A stretch of DNA of 64,000 nt from Paenibacillus sp. UNC451MF (GTDB lineage Bacteria > Bacillota > Bacilli > Paenibacillales > NBRC-103111), in assembly GCF_000686845.1 (NCBI RefSeq), contig NZ_JMLS01000002.1, positions 62,001 through 126,000 of the forward strand, written 5' to 3'. Of the stretch, positions 24,963 to 34,049 are shown in pieces; within the stretch, counting starts at the first letter, position 1, and each line of letters opens with the position of its first letter. The translations under genes and the position numbers were made by a program. Under the pieces are notes generated by a model. That model saw only the letters and a program-made list of their open reading frames with translations, made no database searches and was not told the origin of the DNA.

Positions 24963-25481
24963 ATGGCACAAGAACGTACCGGAGTAGCAACTTTTAAAAG
25001 CAATCCGATTACTTTAGTAGGACCTGAAATTAAGGTAGGAGACAAAGCTCCTGATTTTAAAGTTAACAAAAACTTGATGGAGCAAGTATCGTTGGCTGAC
25101 TACGCAGGCAAAGTAAAATTGATCAGCGTGGTTCCTTCCCTTGATACAGGTGTTTGTGACGCTCAAACTCGCCGTTTCAACGAAGAAGCTGCTAAGCTTG
25201 GCGATAACGTAGTCGTATTAACTGTCAGCGTTGACCTTCCTTTCGCTCAATCCCGCTGGTGCGGTGCTGCAGGCATCGACAAAGTCGTTACTTTGTCCGA
25301 TTACAAAAGCAAATCGTTCGGCGAAGCTTACGGCGTATTGATCAAAGAGATCCAATTGCTGATGAGATCCATCTTCGTTATCGATGCTAACGACACCGTT
25401 CAATACGTTGAGTACTTGGGCGAAATGACTGAGCATCCTAACTATGAAGCAGCAGTGGAAGCTGTTAAAAAATTAGTATAA
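24963..25481 (+). CDS. tpx: Thiol peroxidase Tpx
   Basis: A 172-residue atypical 2-Cys peroxiredoxin that reduces hydrogen and alkyl peroxides with thioredoxin. Peroxidatic Cys65 in SLDTGVCDAQ and resolving Cys100 in SRWCGAAGI are in place, with DAPDF-like GDKAPDFKV near the N-terminus. ATG at 24963 follows AAGGAGG; an in-frame ATG at 24939 has no site. Monocistronic, ended by a strong hairpin. Confidence 0.95.
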   Translation: MAQERTGVATFKSNPITLVGPEIKVGDKAPDFKVNKNLMEQVSLADYAGKVKLISVVPSLDTGVCDAQTRRFNEEAAKLGDNVVVLTVSVDLPFAQSRWCGAAGIDKVVTLSDYKSKSFGEAYGVLIKEIQLLMRSIFVIDANDTVQYVEYLGEMTEHPNYEAAVEAVKKLV

Positions 25482-25504
25482 TTGTACATAACATCTGTCC
25501 AAGA

Positions 25505-25543
25505 AAAAACAGCGAGAGAAGTCCAGCTTCTCCCGCTGTTTTT
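25505..25543 (+). terminator. tpx terminator
   Basis: AAAAACAGCGAGAGAAG / CTTCTCCCGCTGTTTTT with one internal mismatch and a 5-nt loop; also usable for the opposing gene. Confidence 0.9.
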
Positions 25544-25577
25544 ATGTTTAATAAATCATTTAAGTAACTTTGTCATA

Positions 25578-25964
25578 CTACTGATCTTTATAGGCAGCGA
25601 GTCTTTTATCCAATTGTTTGTATATCTCAAGGATAGTCCTATAATTTGAACCAAGATCACCTAACGACCCTCTGGAAGCCGAATAAATATCAATAGCTGA
25701 TTTTAATGGATTAATAGCAAACAAAGTTAATGTGATATCCTGAGTACGACCCGTGATCGTTCTTTTCTCTACTACGATTTCCCCGACATTCTTCACCTCA
25801 TGAAGCAGCTTATAGCCGTTCATTTTTTTAAACATATTGGTGACTTCATCCCAAACCTGATCCATCGAAAGTTTATAGTATCGGGTTTTCAAAGCCGGAT
25901 CTTTCGCTCTCTCCCCTGTTGTTTCGTGGCTGCGAATAAGGCCGATTAAGGTGCGCTTTAACAA
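25578..25964 (-). CDS. DUF1499-like protein
   Basis: A 128-residue soluble protein. The core, a GEIVVEKRT segment followed by IDIYSASRGSLGDLGSNYR and a closing helix, matches the DUF1499 pattern of a conserved SxSRxGxxDxGxN motif. Function unknown. The start is TTG at 25964 behind GGAGGG. It is monocistronic. The family call is from pattern recognition and moderately sure. Confidence 0.65.
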   Translation of the reverse strand: MLKRTLIGLIRSHETTGERAKDPALKTRYYKLSMDQVWDEVTNMFKKMNGYKLLHEVKNVGEIVVEKRTITGRTQDITLTLFAINPLKSAIDIYSASRGSLGDLGSNYRTILEIYKQLDKRLAAYKDQ

Positions 25965-26174
25965 AGCCTTCCCTCCTCATAGAAGTACAATACAAAATCC
26001 GGTTTACACTGTCTTTTATCATATCATTGTTTGCTTGATTGAGAAAGAGTTATTTCACATTTTTGACAACTTTATGATAGGGAGATGAAGAAATATTACA
26101 GTTAGATGACAATAACTTCCTACTTCCTGCTATAGGAATAAGGTCTCATTGCTCTTGCTCGTCCATTAGAGCTA

Positions 26175-27350
26175 TTAACCCTGCATTTTCTCACGAATCA
26201 CCGCGGAAATGGCACCTAAAGCGCAGCAATCTTCTCCTAACCGGGAATAGGTGACTTGAACATTAAATGAGCTCAAATAAGAGAATCGGGAATCCAAAGA
26301 CTCATGAATACTTTCATTTATCCAAGGTGCATATTGCCCCATTGCGTTACCAATGACAATCATTTGCGGGTTAAGCATATGCATCATATTGCCTATACCA
26401 ACACCTAAATGAAGTCCAGCTCTGCGAACCACATCAATGGCCTCGGTATCTCCCCTGTTCAATCTCTCTAGTATTCGTGCAGTAAAACCGGGTGTGTAAT
26501 CCATATGTAAATCATTCGCAATGGCACGTTCGGATGCGTAGGTCTCCCAACACCCCTGATTGCCGCAAGAGCAAGGTCGTCCATTCAATTCCATCGTTGT
26601 ATGCCCTATTTCCCCAGCATATCCATTATTCCCTCTGAAAATTTCACCCTGCAGCACCAGTCCTGCCCCAATACCCGATGCCACACTTAAATACAGCATA
26701 TTTGAGCAATCCGCCGCAGCACCGAACTCCAATTCACCTAATGCTGCCAAGTTCGCTTCGTTATCAATGAGCACAGGAATACCAAGCTCTTCCTCGACGG
26801 TGTCTTTCCAATTTAATTTTTTCCATCCTGTATGAGGTACAAACAAAATACGGCTGGATGGGTATTCCACAAATCCGTGAATCCCGATCCCTACACCGAG
26901 CAAACCAAGCGGGCTTTCTGGCAAGTCTGCTCGTTCTTGTCTCAATATGGTTAGCAACTGCTGCAGCACCTTATCCGCTTGTCCTGCTTGCTCATAAGGG
27001 TATAAGGATTTACGAACAATAGCTCCGCACATATCCGAAACGATTACCAGCATATTCGTCGACCTAAGATCAACCCCGATTATATAACCTGCTTCATTAT
27101 GAATTTCCAGCATCATAGGCTTTCTGCCACCGCTTGATTCTCCGATTCCTGATTCCACTACCCAATATTCGGTTATCAGCTCCTCTACAAGAGCCGATAC
27201 GGTTGCACGTGTAAGCTTGGTCCGTTTGGCAAGCTCCGCCCTTGATATAGGTGCATGCAGTTTGATCAGCCCCAATAAAGTCGATTTATTAATCGATTTC
27301 AATAGGGAGCTATCGCCTGACATTGTCCCTCGTTTCACAACACTCACCAT
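26175..27350 (-). CDS. xylR: ROK family xylose repressor
   Basis: A 391-residue repressor. N-terminal winged helix-turn-helix (ISRAELAKRTKLTRATVSALVEELI) and a ROK sugar-binding domain with SSGGRKPMMLE, VGIGIHG, LIDNEANLAALGE, and the zinc motif GHTTMELNGRPCSCGNQGCWE. The close match to B. subtilis XylR plus the divergent xylB and the xylO-like operator make the assignment firm. ATG at 27350 is used, but ATG 27323 (MSGDSS) is an alternative, because neither has a good ribosome site. Xylose should relieve repression. Confidence 0.9.
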   Translation of the reverse strand: MVSVVKRGTMSGDSSLLKSINKSTLLGLIKLHAPISRAELAKRTKLTRATVSALVEELITEYWVVESGIGESSGGRKPMMLEIHNEAGYIIGVDLRSTNMLVIVSDMCGAIVRKSLYPYEQAGQADKVLQQLLTILRQERADLPESPLGLLGVGIGIHGFVEYPSSRILFVPHTGWKKLNWKDTVEEELGIPVLIDNEANLAALGELEFGAAADCSNMLYLSVASGIGAGLVLQGEIFRGNNGYAGEIGHTTMELNGRPCSCGNQGCWETYASERAIANDLHMDYTPGFTARILERLNRGDTEAIDVVRRAGLHLGVGIGNMMHMLNPQMIVIGNAMGQYAPWINESIHESLDSRFSYLSSFNVQVTYSRLGEDCCALGAISAVIREKMQG

Positions 27351-27447
27351 CCGTTTCGCGTGACGACTAACTAATTTATTTTATATAACCTGGTTACAAA
27401 AGTCAGCAGGATTTTTCAATTTGCCTTAGAATATATTATATCACGCA

Positions 27448-27468
27448 TTTGTTTATTTGATAAACAAA
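27448..27468. promoter_or_regulatory. xylO-like operator
   Basis: TTTGTTTAT-TTG-ATAAACAAA, a perfect 9-bp inverted repeat with a 3-bp centre, matching the core of the Bacillus xylO (GTTTGTTTAAACAAAC). It sits 26 bp upstream of the xylB start, where bound XylR would block transcription. Confidence 0.8.
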
Positions 27469-27494
27469 GTTAATTCATGTTTGAGGTGAAGATC

Positions 27495-29024
27495 ATGTCT
27501 TATTTTCTCGGAATCGATTTAGGGACTTCCGCAGTTAAGTGTATTTTAGTTGATAACCAAGGCCAAGTAAAAGCAAGCCACAGCGTAGAGTATCCTCTAT
27601 TACAGCCTCATCCAGGATGGGCTGAGCAGCATCCAGAGGATTGGTGGAACGGAACAGCAGCTTGCATACGCGCACTGTTGGACAAAGCAACTGTAAACGG
27701 CCAGGATGTAGCAGGAATAGGCTTGTCCGGGCAAATGCATGGCTCCGTGTTTCTGGATAACGAGCTAAAGGTAGTCCGCCCTGCCCTATTGTGGTGCGAT
27801 CAGCGGACAGCCACACAATGTGAATGGATAGAACAGACGATCGGAGCGAAGGAACTCGGAAGGCTAACTGGCAACAAAGCATTGACGGGCTTCACTGCAC
27901 CGAAAGTGATTTGGCTTCGCAACGAGGAGCCGAATAACTATAATCGCACAGCCCATCTCATGCTCCCTAAGGATTATGTCCGTCTGCAGCTGACTGGGGC
28001 ATTCGGTATGGATATGGCGGACGCCAGTGGCACGCTGCTGCTGGATGTGGCAAACCGCAGATGGTCCTCTGAAGTGGTCGAGCAGCTTGGCATCCCCATG
28101 GAATGGCTGCCGCCGCTCTTCGAGAGCAATGAGATAGCTGGTCATCTGCTCCCGACTGCTGCCAAACTGACTGGCTTGGCTGTTGGCACCCCTGTCGTTG
28201 CTGGCGGTGGTGACCAAGCATGCGGCGCGGTTGGCGTCGGTGTCGTGCAGCAGGGCATCGCTTCTGTTGCCCTAGGAACCTCGGGTGTCGTCTTCGTTCA
28301 TGACGATACTTATCAAGCAGACGAAGAATGCAGACTGCATTCCTTTTGTCATGGCGTACCAGGCAAATGGCATCGTATGGGTGTTATGCTAGCAGCCGGC
28401 GGTTCGTTCCAATGGTGGAGAAATCACCTCGCACAGGAAGAACAAAAACTTGCTGAAGCGCAAGGGCGCGATGTATATGAGCTGCTGACAGAGCTAGCGG
28501 CTACAGCACCTTTAGGAAGTGAGGGATTGCTTTTCATGCCTTACTTGACCGGTGAACGCACTCCTCATCCAGACCCTAAAGCACGCGGCGGTTTTATCGG
28601 CTTAAACTTGCGTCATGATAAAGCACACCTTACTCGAGCGGTTCTCGAAGGTATTACCTTCGGACTGAGGGATTCTATGGAATTAATCAAAGCTTCCGGT
28701 ATCGAAATTAAGGAACTGCGAGTCAACGGAGGAGGAGCCCGCAGCTTGTTCTGGAGACAAATGATTGCAGACATTTTCGGTTATCCTGTCGTAACAGTCA
28801 ATTCGACGGATGGTCCAGCCTACGGTGCTGCTGTAATGGCGGCTTCAGGCGTTCTAAAACAGGATATAAGCGATTTATGCGAACGATGGATACAAGTCGT
28901 CGACCGGGTAGAGCCAAAGCCTGAGAATCAAGAACTGTACGAAAAATATTACACCGTGTTCCGCTCATTATATCCAACCTTAAAATCAACCTTACATCAA
29001 CTAACAGACCTTGCATCATCATGA
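27495..29024 (+). CDS. xylB: Xylulokinase
   Basis: Phosphorylates D-xylulose to xylulose 5-phosphate. The 509-residue FGGY kinase has LGIDLGTSAVK (phosphate 1), SGQMHG (xylulose-specific loop), LWCDQR, PKDYVR, ALGTSGV (phosphate 2) and GGGARSLFWRQM (adenosine). ATG at 27495 follows GAGGTGA. It is divergent from xylR behind a xylO-like operator. Xylose isomerase xylA, normally beside it, is absent; the next gene downstream, on the other strand, is a transaldolase. Confidence 0.94.
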   Translation: MSYFLGIDLGTSAVKCILVDNQGQVKASHSVEYPLLQPHPGWAEQHPEDWWNGTAACIRALLDKATVNGQDVAGIGLSGQMHGSVFLDNELKVVRPALLWCDQRTATQCEWIEQTIGAKELGRLTGNKALTGFTAPKVIWLRNEEPNNYNRTAHLMLPKDYVRLQLTGAFGMDMADASGTLLLDVANRRWSSEVVEQLGIPMEWLPPLFESNEIAGHLLPTAAKLTGLAVGTPVVAGGGDQACGAVGVGVVQQGIASVALGTSGVVFVHDDTYQADEECRLHSFCHGVPGKWHRMGVMLAAGGSFQWWRNHLAQEEQKLAEAQGRDVYELLTELAATAPLGSEGLLFMPYLTGERTPHPDPKARGGFIGLNLRHDKAHLTRAVLEGITFGLRDSMELIKASGIEIKELRVNGGGARSLFWRQMIADIFGYPVVTVNSTDGPAYGAAVMAASGVLKQDISDLCERWIQVVDRVEPKPENQELYEKYYTVFRSLYPTLKSTLHQLTDLASS

Positions 29025-29066
29025 ATAAAAACGAGTATTGCCTGTCTAGGCAATGCTCGTTTTTAT
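29025..29066 (+). terminator. xylB terminator
   Basis: ATAAAAACGAGTATTGCCT / AGGCAATGCTCGTTTTTAT, near-perfect 19-bp stem with a 4-nt loop directly after the stop codon. Confidence 0.92.
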
Positions 29067-29111
29067 TTCGTGGCATATACCCTACACTCGCTCTCACAAA
29101 TATACCCATAT

Positions 29112-29147
29112 AAAAAAGCCTGTTCAGATATCTGAACGGGCTTTTTT
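29112..29147 (-). terminator. Transaldolase terminator
   Basis: AAAAAAGCCTGTTCAGA / TCTGAACGGGCTTTTTT, a 17-bp stem with one G-T pair, 13 bp past the transaldolase stop. Confidence 0.92.
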
Positions 29148-29160
29148 ATATGTACCGAAA

Positions 29161-29817
29161 TTAAAACTGGCTTAATTTCGCGCCTTCCCAGTCTGCAAGG
29201 AAACGTTCGATTCCTGCATCAGTCAAAGGATGCTTAGCCATGGATTGAATAACTTTATAAGGAACTGTTGCAATATCCGAACCCGCCAATGCCGCTTCAA
29301 TTACGTGTGCGGAGTGACGAACGCTTGCTGCAATAATTTCCGAGGAAATATTGTGCACTTTGAAGATTTGACCGATTTCTTTAATCAGGTTCATACCGAC
29401 TTGGTTGATGTCATCCAAACGGCCGATGAACGGAGAAACATAAGTAGCTCCCGCACGTGCTGCAAGCAATGCTTGAGTGGAGCTAAAGATCAAAGTTACG
29501 TTAGTTTTGATGCCTTCTTGAGTGAAAATTTTAGTTGCTTTCAGACCTTCTTCAGTCATAGGCACTTTAACTACGATGCCTTCGCCCAAAGCTGCAAGCT
29601 TACGGCCTTGTTCAACCATTTCGTTAGCTTCAAGACTAATAACTTCTGCACTGATTGGAATATTTCCAACTATGGAAACAATCTCCTTAACCGTTTCAAA
29701 GAAGTCTCTGCCTTCTTTAGCGATTAGAGAAGGATTCGTTGTTACCCCAGCAATAACTCCAAGATCGTGTGCTTTACGAATTTCTTCCACATTGGCTGTG
29801 TCGATAAACAATTTCAA
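29161..29817 (-). CDS. tal: Transaldolase / fructose-6-phosphate aldolase, short form
   Basis: A 218-residue class I aldolase of the TalC/FSA family acting in the non-oxidative pentose phosphate pathway. [24 protein letters not shown], the Schiff-base Lys region [11 protein letters not shown] and [11 protein letters not shown] are all present. Sequence alone does not separate transaldolase from fructose-6-phosphate aldolase; in Bacillales this length is usually transaldolase. The start is TTG at 29817 behind AAAGGGTGA. Its product pathway fits xylulokinase next door. Confidence 0.93.
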   Translation of the reverse strand: MKLFIDTANVEEIRKAHDLGVIAGVTTNPSLIAKEGRDFFETVKEIVSIVGNIPISAEVISLEANEMVEQGRKLAALGEGIVVKVPMTEEGLKATKIFTQEGIKTNVTLIFSSTQALLAARAGATYVSPFIGRLDDINQVGMNLIKEIGQIFKVHNISSEIIAASVRHSAHVIEAALAGSDIATVPYKVIQSMAKHPLTDAGIERFLADWEGAKLSQF

Positions 29818-30019
29818 AATCAGTCACCCTTTCATATCTTTTCCTTCAATCCTGTTTATACACCGCTTCTTGTAAAGAAGGTAAGATACCAGAGAGCTTG
29901 TCCCCTTTTTAATCTGAATTCGAAAGTATTTAGGTCATAGCAAGAATATAAAAGAATTCATCAGGAACGCTTTTGGCACTTGCTTCATTACATGAATATG
30001 GTAATAACAGTAAATGACA

Positions 30020-30206
30020 CAAAAAACCCGCATATGCCGTCCGATTTAGCGTTTCAAACCCGCTCTCGCAGGTGGGTGTCCGCAGAAGCGTCTTTGAGGT
30101 CCCTTTTCGGGGGCATGTCAGCAACGCTACAATGTAGGTCTCCCAAGAAACAGTCATTGGTTCAAAACAACTTAAAACCGAAACGAACATCGCAGGATTT
30201 TGTTGT
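30020..30206 (-). ncRNA. ssrS: 6S RNA
   Basis: A regulator that binds sigma-A RNA polymerase. Conserved pieces seen on the minus strand: TCCTGCGATGTTCGT at the 5' side, GTTTTAAG and GAACC, ACCTACATTGTAGCGTTG, GGACACCCACCTG, and the 3' closing CGGACGGCATATGCGGG with a T6 tail. The end segments pair (AAAATCC..GCG with CGC..GGGTTTT), forming the 6S closing stem around a large central bubble. About 187 nt. It is preceded by a good promoter. Short reading frames across it are not supported. The remaining 29818-30279 gap holds nothing else seen. Confidence 0.85.
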
Positions 30207-30212
30207 ACATTC

Positions 30213-30241
30213 ATTATATGATCTTCTGGCTCGAATGTAAA
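30213..30241 (-). promoter_or_regulatory. Sigma-A promoter of 6S RNA
   Basis: Minus strand TTTACA (30241-30236), a 17-bp spacer and TATAAT (30218-30213), placing +1 near 30206. Confidence 0.75.
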
Positions 30242-30279
30242 CCTAGGACACTACATAACTTGCTACCATCATTGAAACT

Positions 30280-31140
30280 TTATGGTTTGTCCGGTTTAGT
30301 ATGCCCTTCGAGCTCTTGTTGATTCATTCGCTGTTCTTGCTTGTCCGTTCTATCGCTCTCAGCTCTATCCATGATCGGTACTAGCTCAGGCTCTTCGCTT
30401 GAAGTTTCAGCCTCCGCTTCCTTCTCAGCCATCTCCTGCTGCTTCATTTGCAGTTGTCCAAAGATATGGTTAAAATGCCAGAAGGAAATAACTGCAATAA
30501 TGCTACCCATGAAAAATGGAATTAAGAAAGTAAATTTGGCAAAGCTGAAATAAATAACGACTCCATTAAGAACTATCATCGAGATCGAACGGACAGGATG
30601 TCCAATCGAAATTAATACGGCATTTTTAATTATTTGAAAAAGCTTCATATGAAGATGAGACAGGATGGAGAAAAAATGGAACAACGAAACCGAAAGCAGA
30701 ACGGTTAGCGTTAGAACTAAATATTTCAATAGACTGAGGTTACCCGTCTCCATGTTATAAAAGTAAAAATTAACAGCAATGATAATACCAAACACCAGAT
30801 AAACGAGACCGCCCAGCATAGCTTGTTTATAGTTATCTTTATAACCCCGAAAATAGGTTTTGAACAAGGGGACATCTTCTTCTCCGGTAAGCCATTTGCG
30901 GGCAACAGAGAACATAGCCGCAGTAGCTGGAAACAGTGTAAACGGTGACAAAATGCCAATGATTATTAACATCTGGTATAAAGAAGCAAGGGATTCGTCA
31001 AATTGAAGTGACATTAACCCCATCATTCCTGCAATAAACACAGGCAGCGAGCAAAGTGCCCATAACACATTTATAACGGATAACCGCATGATCCATTCCG
31101 ATATACGGTAAAATCCCCCCATTAACCCTCTAAACTCCAA
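30280..31140 (-). CDS. DUF624 (YesL-like) membrane protein
   Basis: A 286-residue protein with an N-terminal FYRISEWIMRLSVINVLWALCSLPVF segment typical of the YesL/DUF624 family, five or six membrane helices to about residue 225, and a charged Glu/Lys-rich C-terminal tail of about 60 residues. Relatives often sit next to carbohydrate ABC transporters; none is here. The start is TTG at 31140 with AAGGAGGG 7 nt upstream. Function unknown. Confidence 0.82.
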   Translation of the reverse strand: MEFRGLMGGFYRISEWIMRLSVINVLWALCSLPVFIAGMMGLMSLQFDESLASLYQMLIIIGILSPFTLFPATAAMFSVARKWLTGEEDVPLFKTYFRGYKDNYKQAMLGGLVYLVFGIIIAVNFYFYNMETGNLSLLKYLVLTLTVLLSVSLFHFFSILSHLHMKLFQIIKNAVLISIGHPVRSISMIVLNGVVIYFSFAKFTFLIPFFMGSIIAVISFWHFNHIFGQLQMKQQEMAEKEAEAETSSEEPELVPIMDRAESDRTDKQEQRMNQQELEGHTKPDKP

Positions 31141-31300
31141 TATAAAACCCTCCTTAGCGATCTACATTTGCTGCAACAACTATATAAGCTATATTATAGC
31201 CTATTTTTCATGAACTAGGTAGCTGTCTATGCGCTTTTCGTCTATAGACATATGTTATATTAGCACCCGGCAAAGACACAAGTAAAGGAGGTTAGCAACC

Positions 31301-31393
31301 ATGTCATGCGGAGCTAATTTGTGGACTTCTACCGGAATAATCCTCGTACTGTTTATTCTGCTTGTTATCATCCTTCAAAGCTGCTTCATCTAA
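31301..31393 (+). CDS. YjcZ-like small hydrophobic peptide, 30 residues
   Basis: MSCGANLWTS leads into a hydrophobic helix (GIILVLFILLVIILQ) and ends in SCFI. Length and layout match the YjcZ family of small sporulation-associated proteins. AAAGGAGG lies 8 nt upstream of the ATG. CATATGTTA, about 50 bp upstream, fits the sigma-K -10 form CATANNNTA but no matching -35 is visible. A second Cys near the end is unusual. Confidence 0.75.
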   Translation: MSCGANLWTSTGIILVLFILLVIILQSCFI

Positions 31394-31530
31394 TAATTGC
31401 AAATATGAGAAAAACCTCTTCCGAGGTACTTTCACAGATAACGGACCACGATTATAGGGAATTTTAAATGGGAAACACACTTCATTTTTAGCTTAACCGC
31501 TTTAATGGACTTAACCATTCCTATAGGGTA

Positions 31531-31573
31531 AAAAAAGGTGGGGCTTTCTTTAACAGAAAGCCCCACCTTTTTT
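31531..31573 (-). terminator. cshA terminator
   Basis: AAAAAAGGTGGGGCTTTCT / AGAAAGCCCCACCTTTTTT, a perfect 19-bp stem with a 5-nt loop beginning one base past the cshA stop codon. Works on both strands. Confidence 0.95.
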
Positions 31574-31574
31574 A

Positions 31575-33182
31575 TTAATTTTTCACTAATTCTTCATTGG
31601 AACGAGAAGAAGTGGAACGATTGAAGCCACGGTCGCGATTATATTCGCGTCCTTCACTACGGCCTCCGCGGTTATCGCGGTTGTAGTCTCTTCCGCCACC
31701 GTCTCTGCTTCCACCATCTCTGCGAGGTGGTCTGGAGGCAGAACCGGAACGATCACGATCATACGGTCTGCCGCCTTCGCTGCGACGAGCACCGCCTGCT
31801 GTTCCGTAAGGACCGGAAGGTCTACGACCGGAGCTGCGAACGTCTGGTCTTCTTTTCTTAGCACGAAGCGGCTCTTCTGGAGTCAATTCGATTTCGATTT
31901 CCTTCTTGTCGCCAGTCAACAATTTCAACGCGGATGCAAGCAAGTGTACAGAATCATGCTGCTCCAGCAGTTGAATTGCCAAACCTTTATATTCGTTGTG
32001 CTCATCCTTCTGAAGAACTTCCAGGATGCGCTCAGCTGTCATTTTTTGTTTACCTTCGATAGCCTCAGCCAAACTAGGCATAGGCTTTCTTGTGATTTTA
32101 TGACGAGTGATTTTCTCGATAAAATACAAGTGATCGATTTCTCTTGGTGTTACGAACGTATAAGCTGCGCCTTCTTTACCTGCACGACCGGTACGGCCGA
32201 TACGGTGAACATAGCTCTCAGGATCCTGAGGCAAGTCGAAGTTAATTACGTGAGTAACGCCGGATACGTCCAAACCGCGAGCCGCAACGTCTGTAGCTAC
32301 CAATACATCAATGCTGCCGTCACGGAATTTGCGCATAACGTTATCGCGTTGATTTTGAGACAAGTCACCGTGAAGACCTTCTGCTGTATAGCCACGTTTT
32401 TGCAACGCTTCTGCCAACTCATCAACGCGGCGCTTCGTACGTCCGAAGATAATAGCCAGCTCAGGAGCTTCCATGTCAATCAACCGGCACAAAGCTTCGA
32501 ATTTTTGTCTTTCGTGAAGCTCGATGTACGATTGGTCGATCAATGGTGCGCTAACTTGCTTTGGAATTACGGAAACATGCTCAGGGTTGCGCAAGAATTG
32601 ATGAGCCAGCTTTTGAATGTTAGCTGGCATTGTAGCGGAGAACAGCATCGTTTGACGCTCTTCCGGTACCAGCTTCAAGATAGATTGAATATCCTCCATG
32701 AAGCCCATATCCAGCATTTCGTCCGCCTCGTCCAAAATAACGGTTTGAACATCGTCCAATTTGATGGTTTTACGGTTGATGTGATCAAGCAAGCGTCCTG
32801 GAGTACCGATAATGATTTGAGGTCTTTTTTTCAAAGCGCGAATTTGCTTCACGATATCTTGACCGCCATAGATCGGCAGGGAACGGATTCCTTTGAATCT
32901 TCCGAGTTTCTCGATCTCCTCAGCTACTTGAATTGCCAATTCACGGGTAGGGCACATAATCAAAGCGACGATTTTTTCTTCCTTCACGTCGATTTTGTTA
33001 ACGAGCGGAATACCGAATGCCGCTGTTTTACCTGTACCGGTTTGTGCTTGCCCGATCAAATCGCGATTGTCCATTGCGATTGGCATTGCTTTTTCCTGAA
33101 TCGGTGTGGATTCTTCAAAGCCCATCTCCGTAATGGCTCGAAGTACCTTTGGCTCTAATCCGAATTCATTAAATGTTTTCAA
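31575..33182 (-). CDS. cshA: DEAD-box RNA helicase CshA
   Basis: A 535-residue ATP-dependent helicase for RNA decay, ribosome assembly and cold growth. All motifs are visible: [35 protein letters not shown] and HRIGRTGR. A dimerisation-like region follows (about 370-430), then a basic Arg/Gly/Asp-rich tail of about 100 residues (repeats such as [11 protein letters not shown]) for RNA binding. The start is TTG at 33182 behind AGGAG. An extended -10 about 145 bp upstream implies a long leader, as in cold-inducible genes. Confidence 0.93.
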   Translation of the reverse strand: MKTFNEFGLEPKVLRAITEMGFEESTPIQEKAMPIAMDNRDLIGQAQTGTGKTAAFGIPLVNKIDVKEEKIVALIMCPTRELAIQVAEEIEKLGRFKGIRSLPIYGGQDIVKQIRALKKRPQIIIGTPGRLLDHINRKTIKLDDVQTVILDEADEMLDMGFMEDIQSILKLVPEERQTMLFSATMPANIQKLAHQFLRNPEHVSVIPKQVSAPLIDQSYIELHERQKFEALCRLIDMEAPELAIIFGRTKRRVDELAEALQKRGYTAEGLHGDLSQNQRDNVMRKFRDGSIDVLVATDVAARGLDVSGVTHVINFDLPQDPESYVHRIGRTGRAGKEGAAYTFVTPREIDHLYFIEKITRHKITRKPMPSLAEAIEGKQKMTAERILEVLQKDEHNEYKGLAIQLLEQHDSVHLLASALKLLTGDKKEIEIELTPEEPLRAKKRRPDVRSSGRRPSGPYGTAGGARRSEGGRPYDRDRSGSASRPPRRDGGSRDGGGRDYNRDNRGGRSEGREYNRDRGFNRSTSSRSNEELVKN

Positions 33183-33325
33183 ATGATTTAATCTCCTTTT
33201 AATTTAGGGTTCTTATTTGTATTTACCCTTAAGTGCGACTCCTATATCCTTATATTGTATCTGCAAAATGCGTCCGAAGCATTCGAATTTAAATACGCAA
33301 GGCCGTACTTAAGAATATCTTTAGT

Positions 33326-33334
33326 ATTATACCA
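33326..33334 (-). promoter_or_regulatory. Extended -10 promoter of cshA
   Basis: Minus strand TGGTATAAT; no clear -35. The implied 5' leader is about 135 nt and A/T rich. Confidence 0.5.
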
Positions 33335-33456
33335 CAAACGGAAATGATATTCCAGAAATTTCACCGTGAAACCTTAAGTTCCGCTTTATCGTATATAATA
33401 TGTATAATAGTCATCAGAAGATCTTTTTTTAGGATATATACAAAGGAGAAATGGCC

Positions 33457-33990
33457 ATGTCGATTTGGAAAAGAGTCGGTTCCATTATTAAAAGCAACAA
33501 AGAAGAGCCCCCTGTTAAAGCAGCTAATCCTGTCGAAGAAACACAGGTCGGAGATATTATTAACGTGGATCTAGAGGAATATGTCGTTTCGGGAAAGCTT
33601 ACTTACTTTGACCGCGGCTTCCCACCTCACCGATACGCCTATTATTTACAAAACGGGAACCAATTTGCATGTCTGCTCGTTGAAAAAGGACGCACATATG
33701 AATGTTTTCTCTGCCAGTTTGTGGAAGGCTCTTTGGATAGCCCCCACGATGTGCCGACTGAGCTCGATTTGGACGGCGAAGCGACCTTCACTTTGGAAAA
33801 TCATCGCAGTGACATGGTTCGAGCAGACGGAAATACCGATTTTCGCGGTAACGACGAGCTCATGATCTGGCGTTATTTCGGACCTGAAGGACGTTATTTC
33901 TTCCTCCAATGGCAGGATGGCAAGTTCGTTGCAATGGAAGGAAGCAAAACGCTGGTAGGACAAATTAAGTTCATTAAAGGCAGCCGATAA
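33457..33990 (+). CDS. DUF4178 domain protein
   Basis: A 177-residue soluble protein. The region from TQVGDIINVDLEEYVVSGKL through WRYFGPEGRYFFLQW matches the DUF4178 beta-rich domain. Function unknown. ATG at 33457 is 8 nt from AAGGAG; the ATG at 33451 is only 2 nt from it. It is followed 59 bp later by a DUF4247 lipoprotein, an arrangement found in Bacillales operons that also hold DUF350 and a spermidine synthase-like gene, both absent here. Confidence 0.8.
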   Translation: MSIWKRVGSIIKSNKEEPPVKAANPVEETQVGDIINVDLEEYVVSGKLTYFDRGFPPHRYAYYLQNGNQFACLLVEKGRTYECFLCQFVEGSLDSPHDVPTELDLDGEATFTLENHRSDMVRADGNTDFRGNDELMIWRYFGPEGRYFFLQWQDGKFVAMEGSKTLVGQIKFIKGSR

Positions 33991-34049
33991 TACTTGTTCA
34001 TTTTGCCATCCGCTGTGCGGTTGCATTCTTGTATGGAGGTGATTCTGCT

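Noticed and set aside
29930-30240. Two overlapping reading frames of 86 and 94 codons
   Set aside because: They lie over the 6S RNA, lack ribosome sites and show no protein family; the RNA signatures explain the conservation expected here.
31944-33158. 404-codon frame antisense to cshA
   Set aside because: No ribosome site, no recognisable domain, and the cshA frame shows all helicase motifs. A long antisense frame can arise from codon bias.
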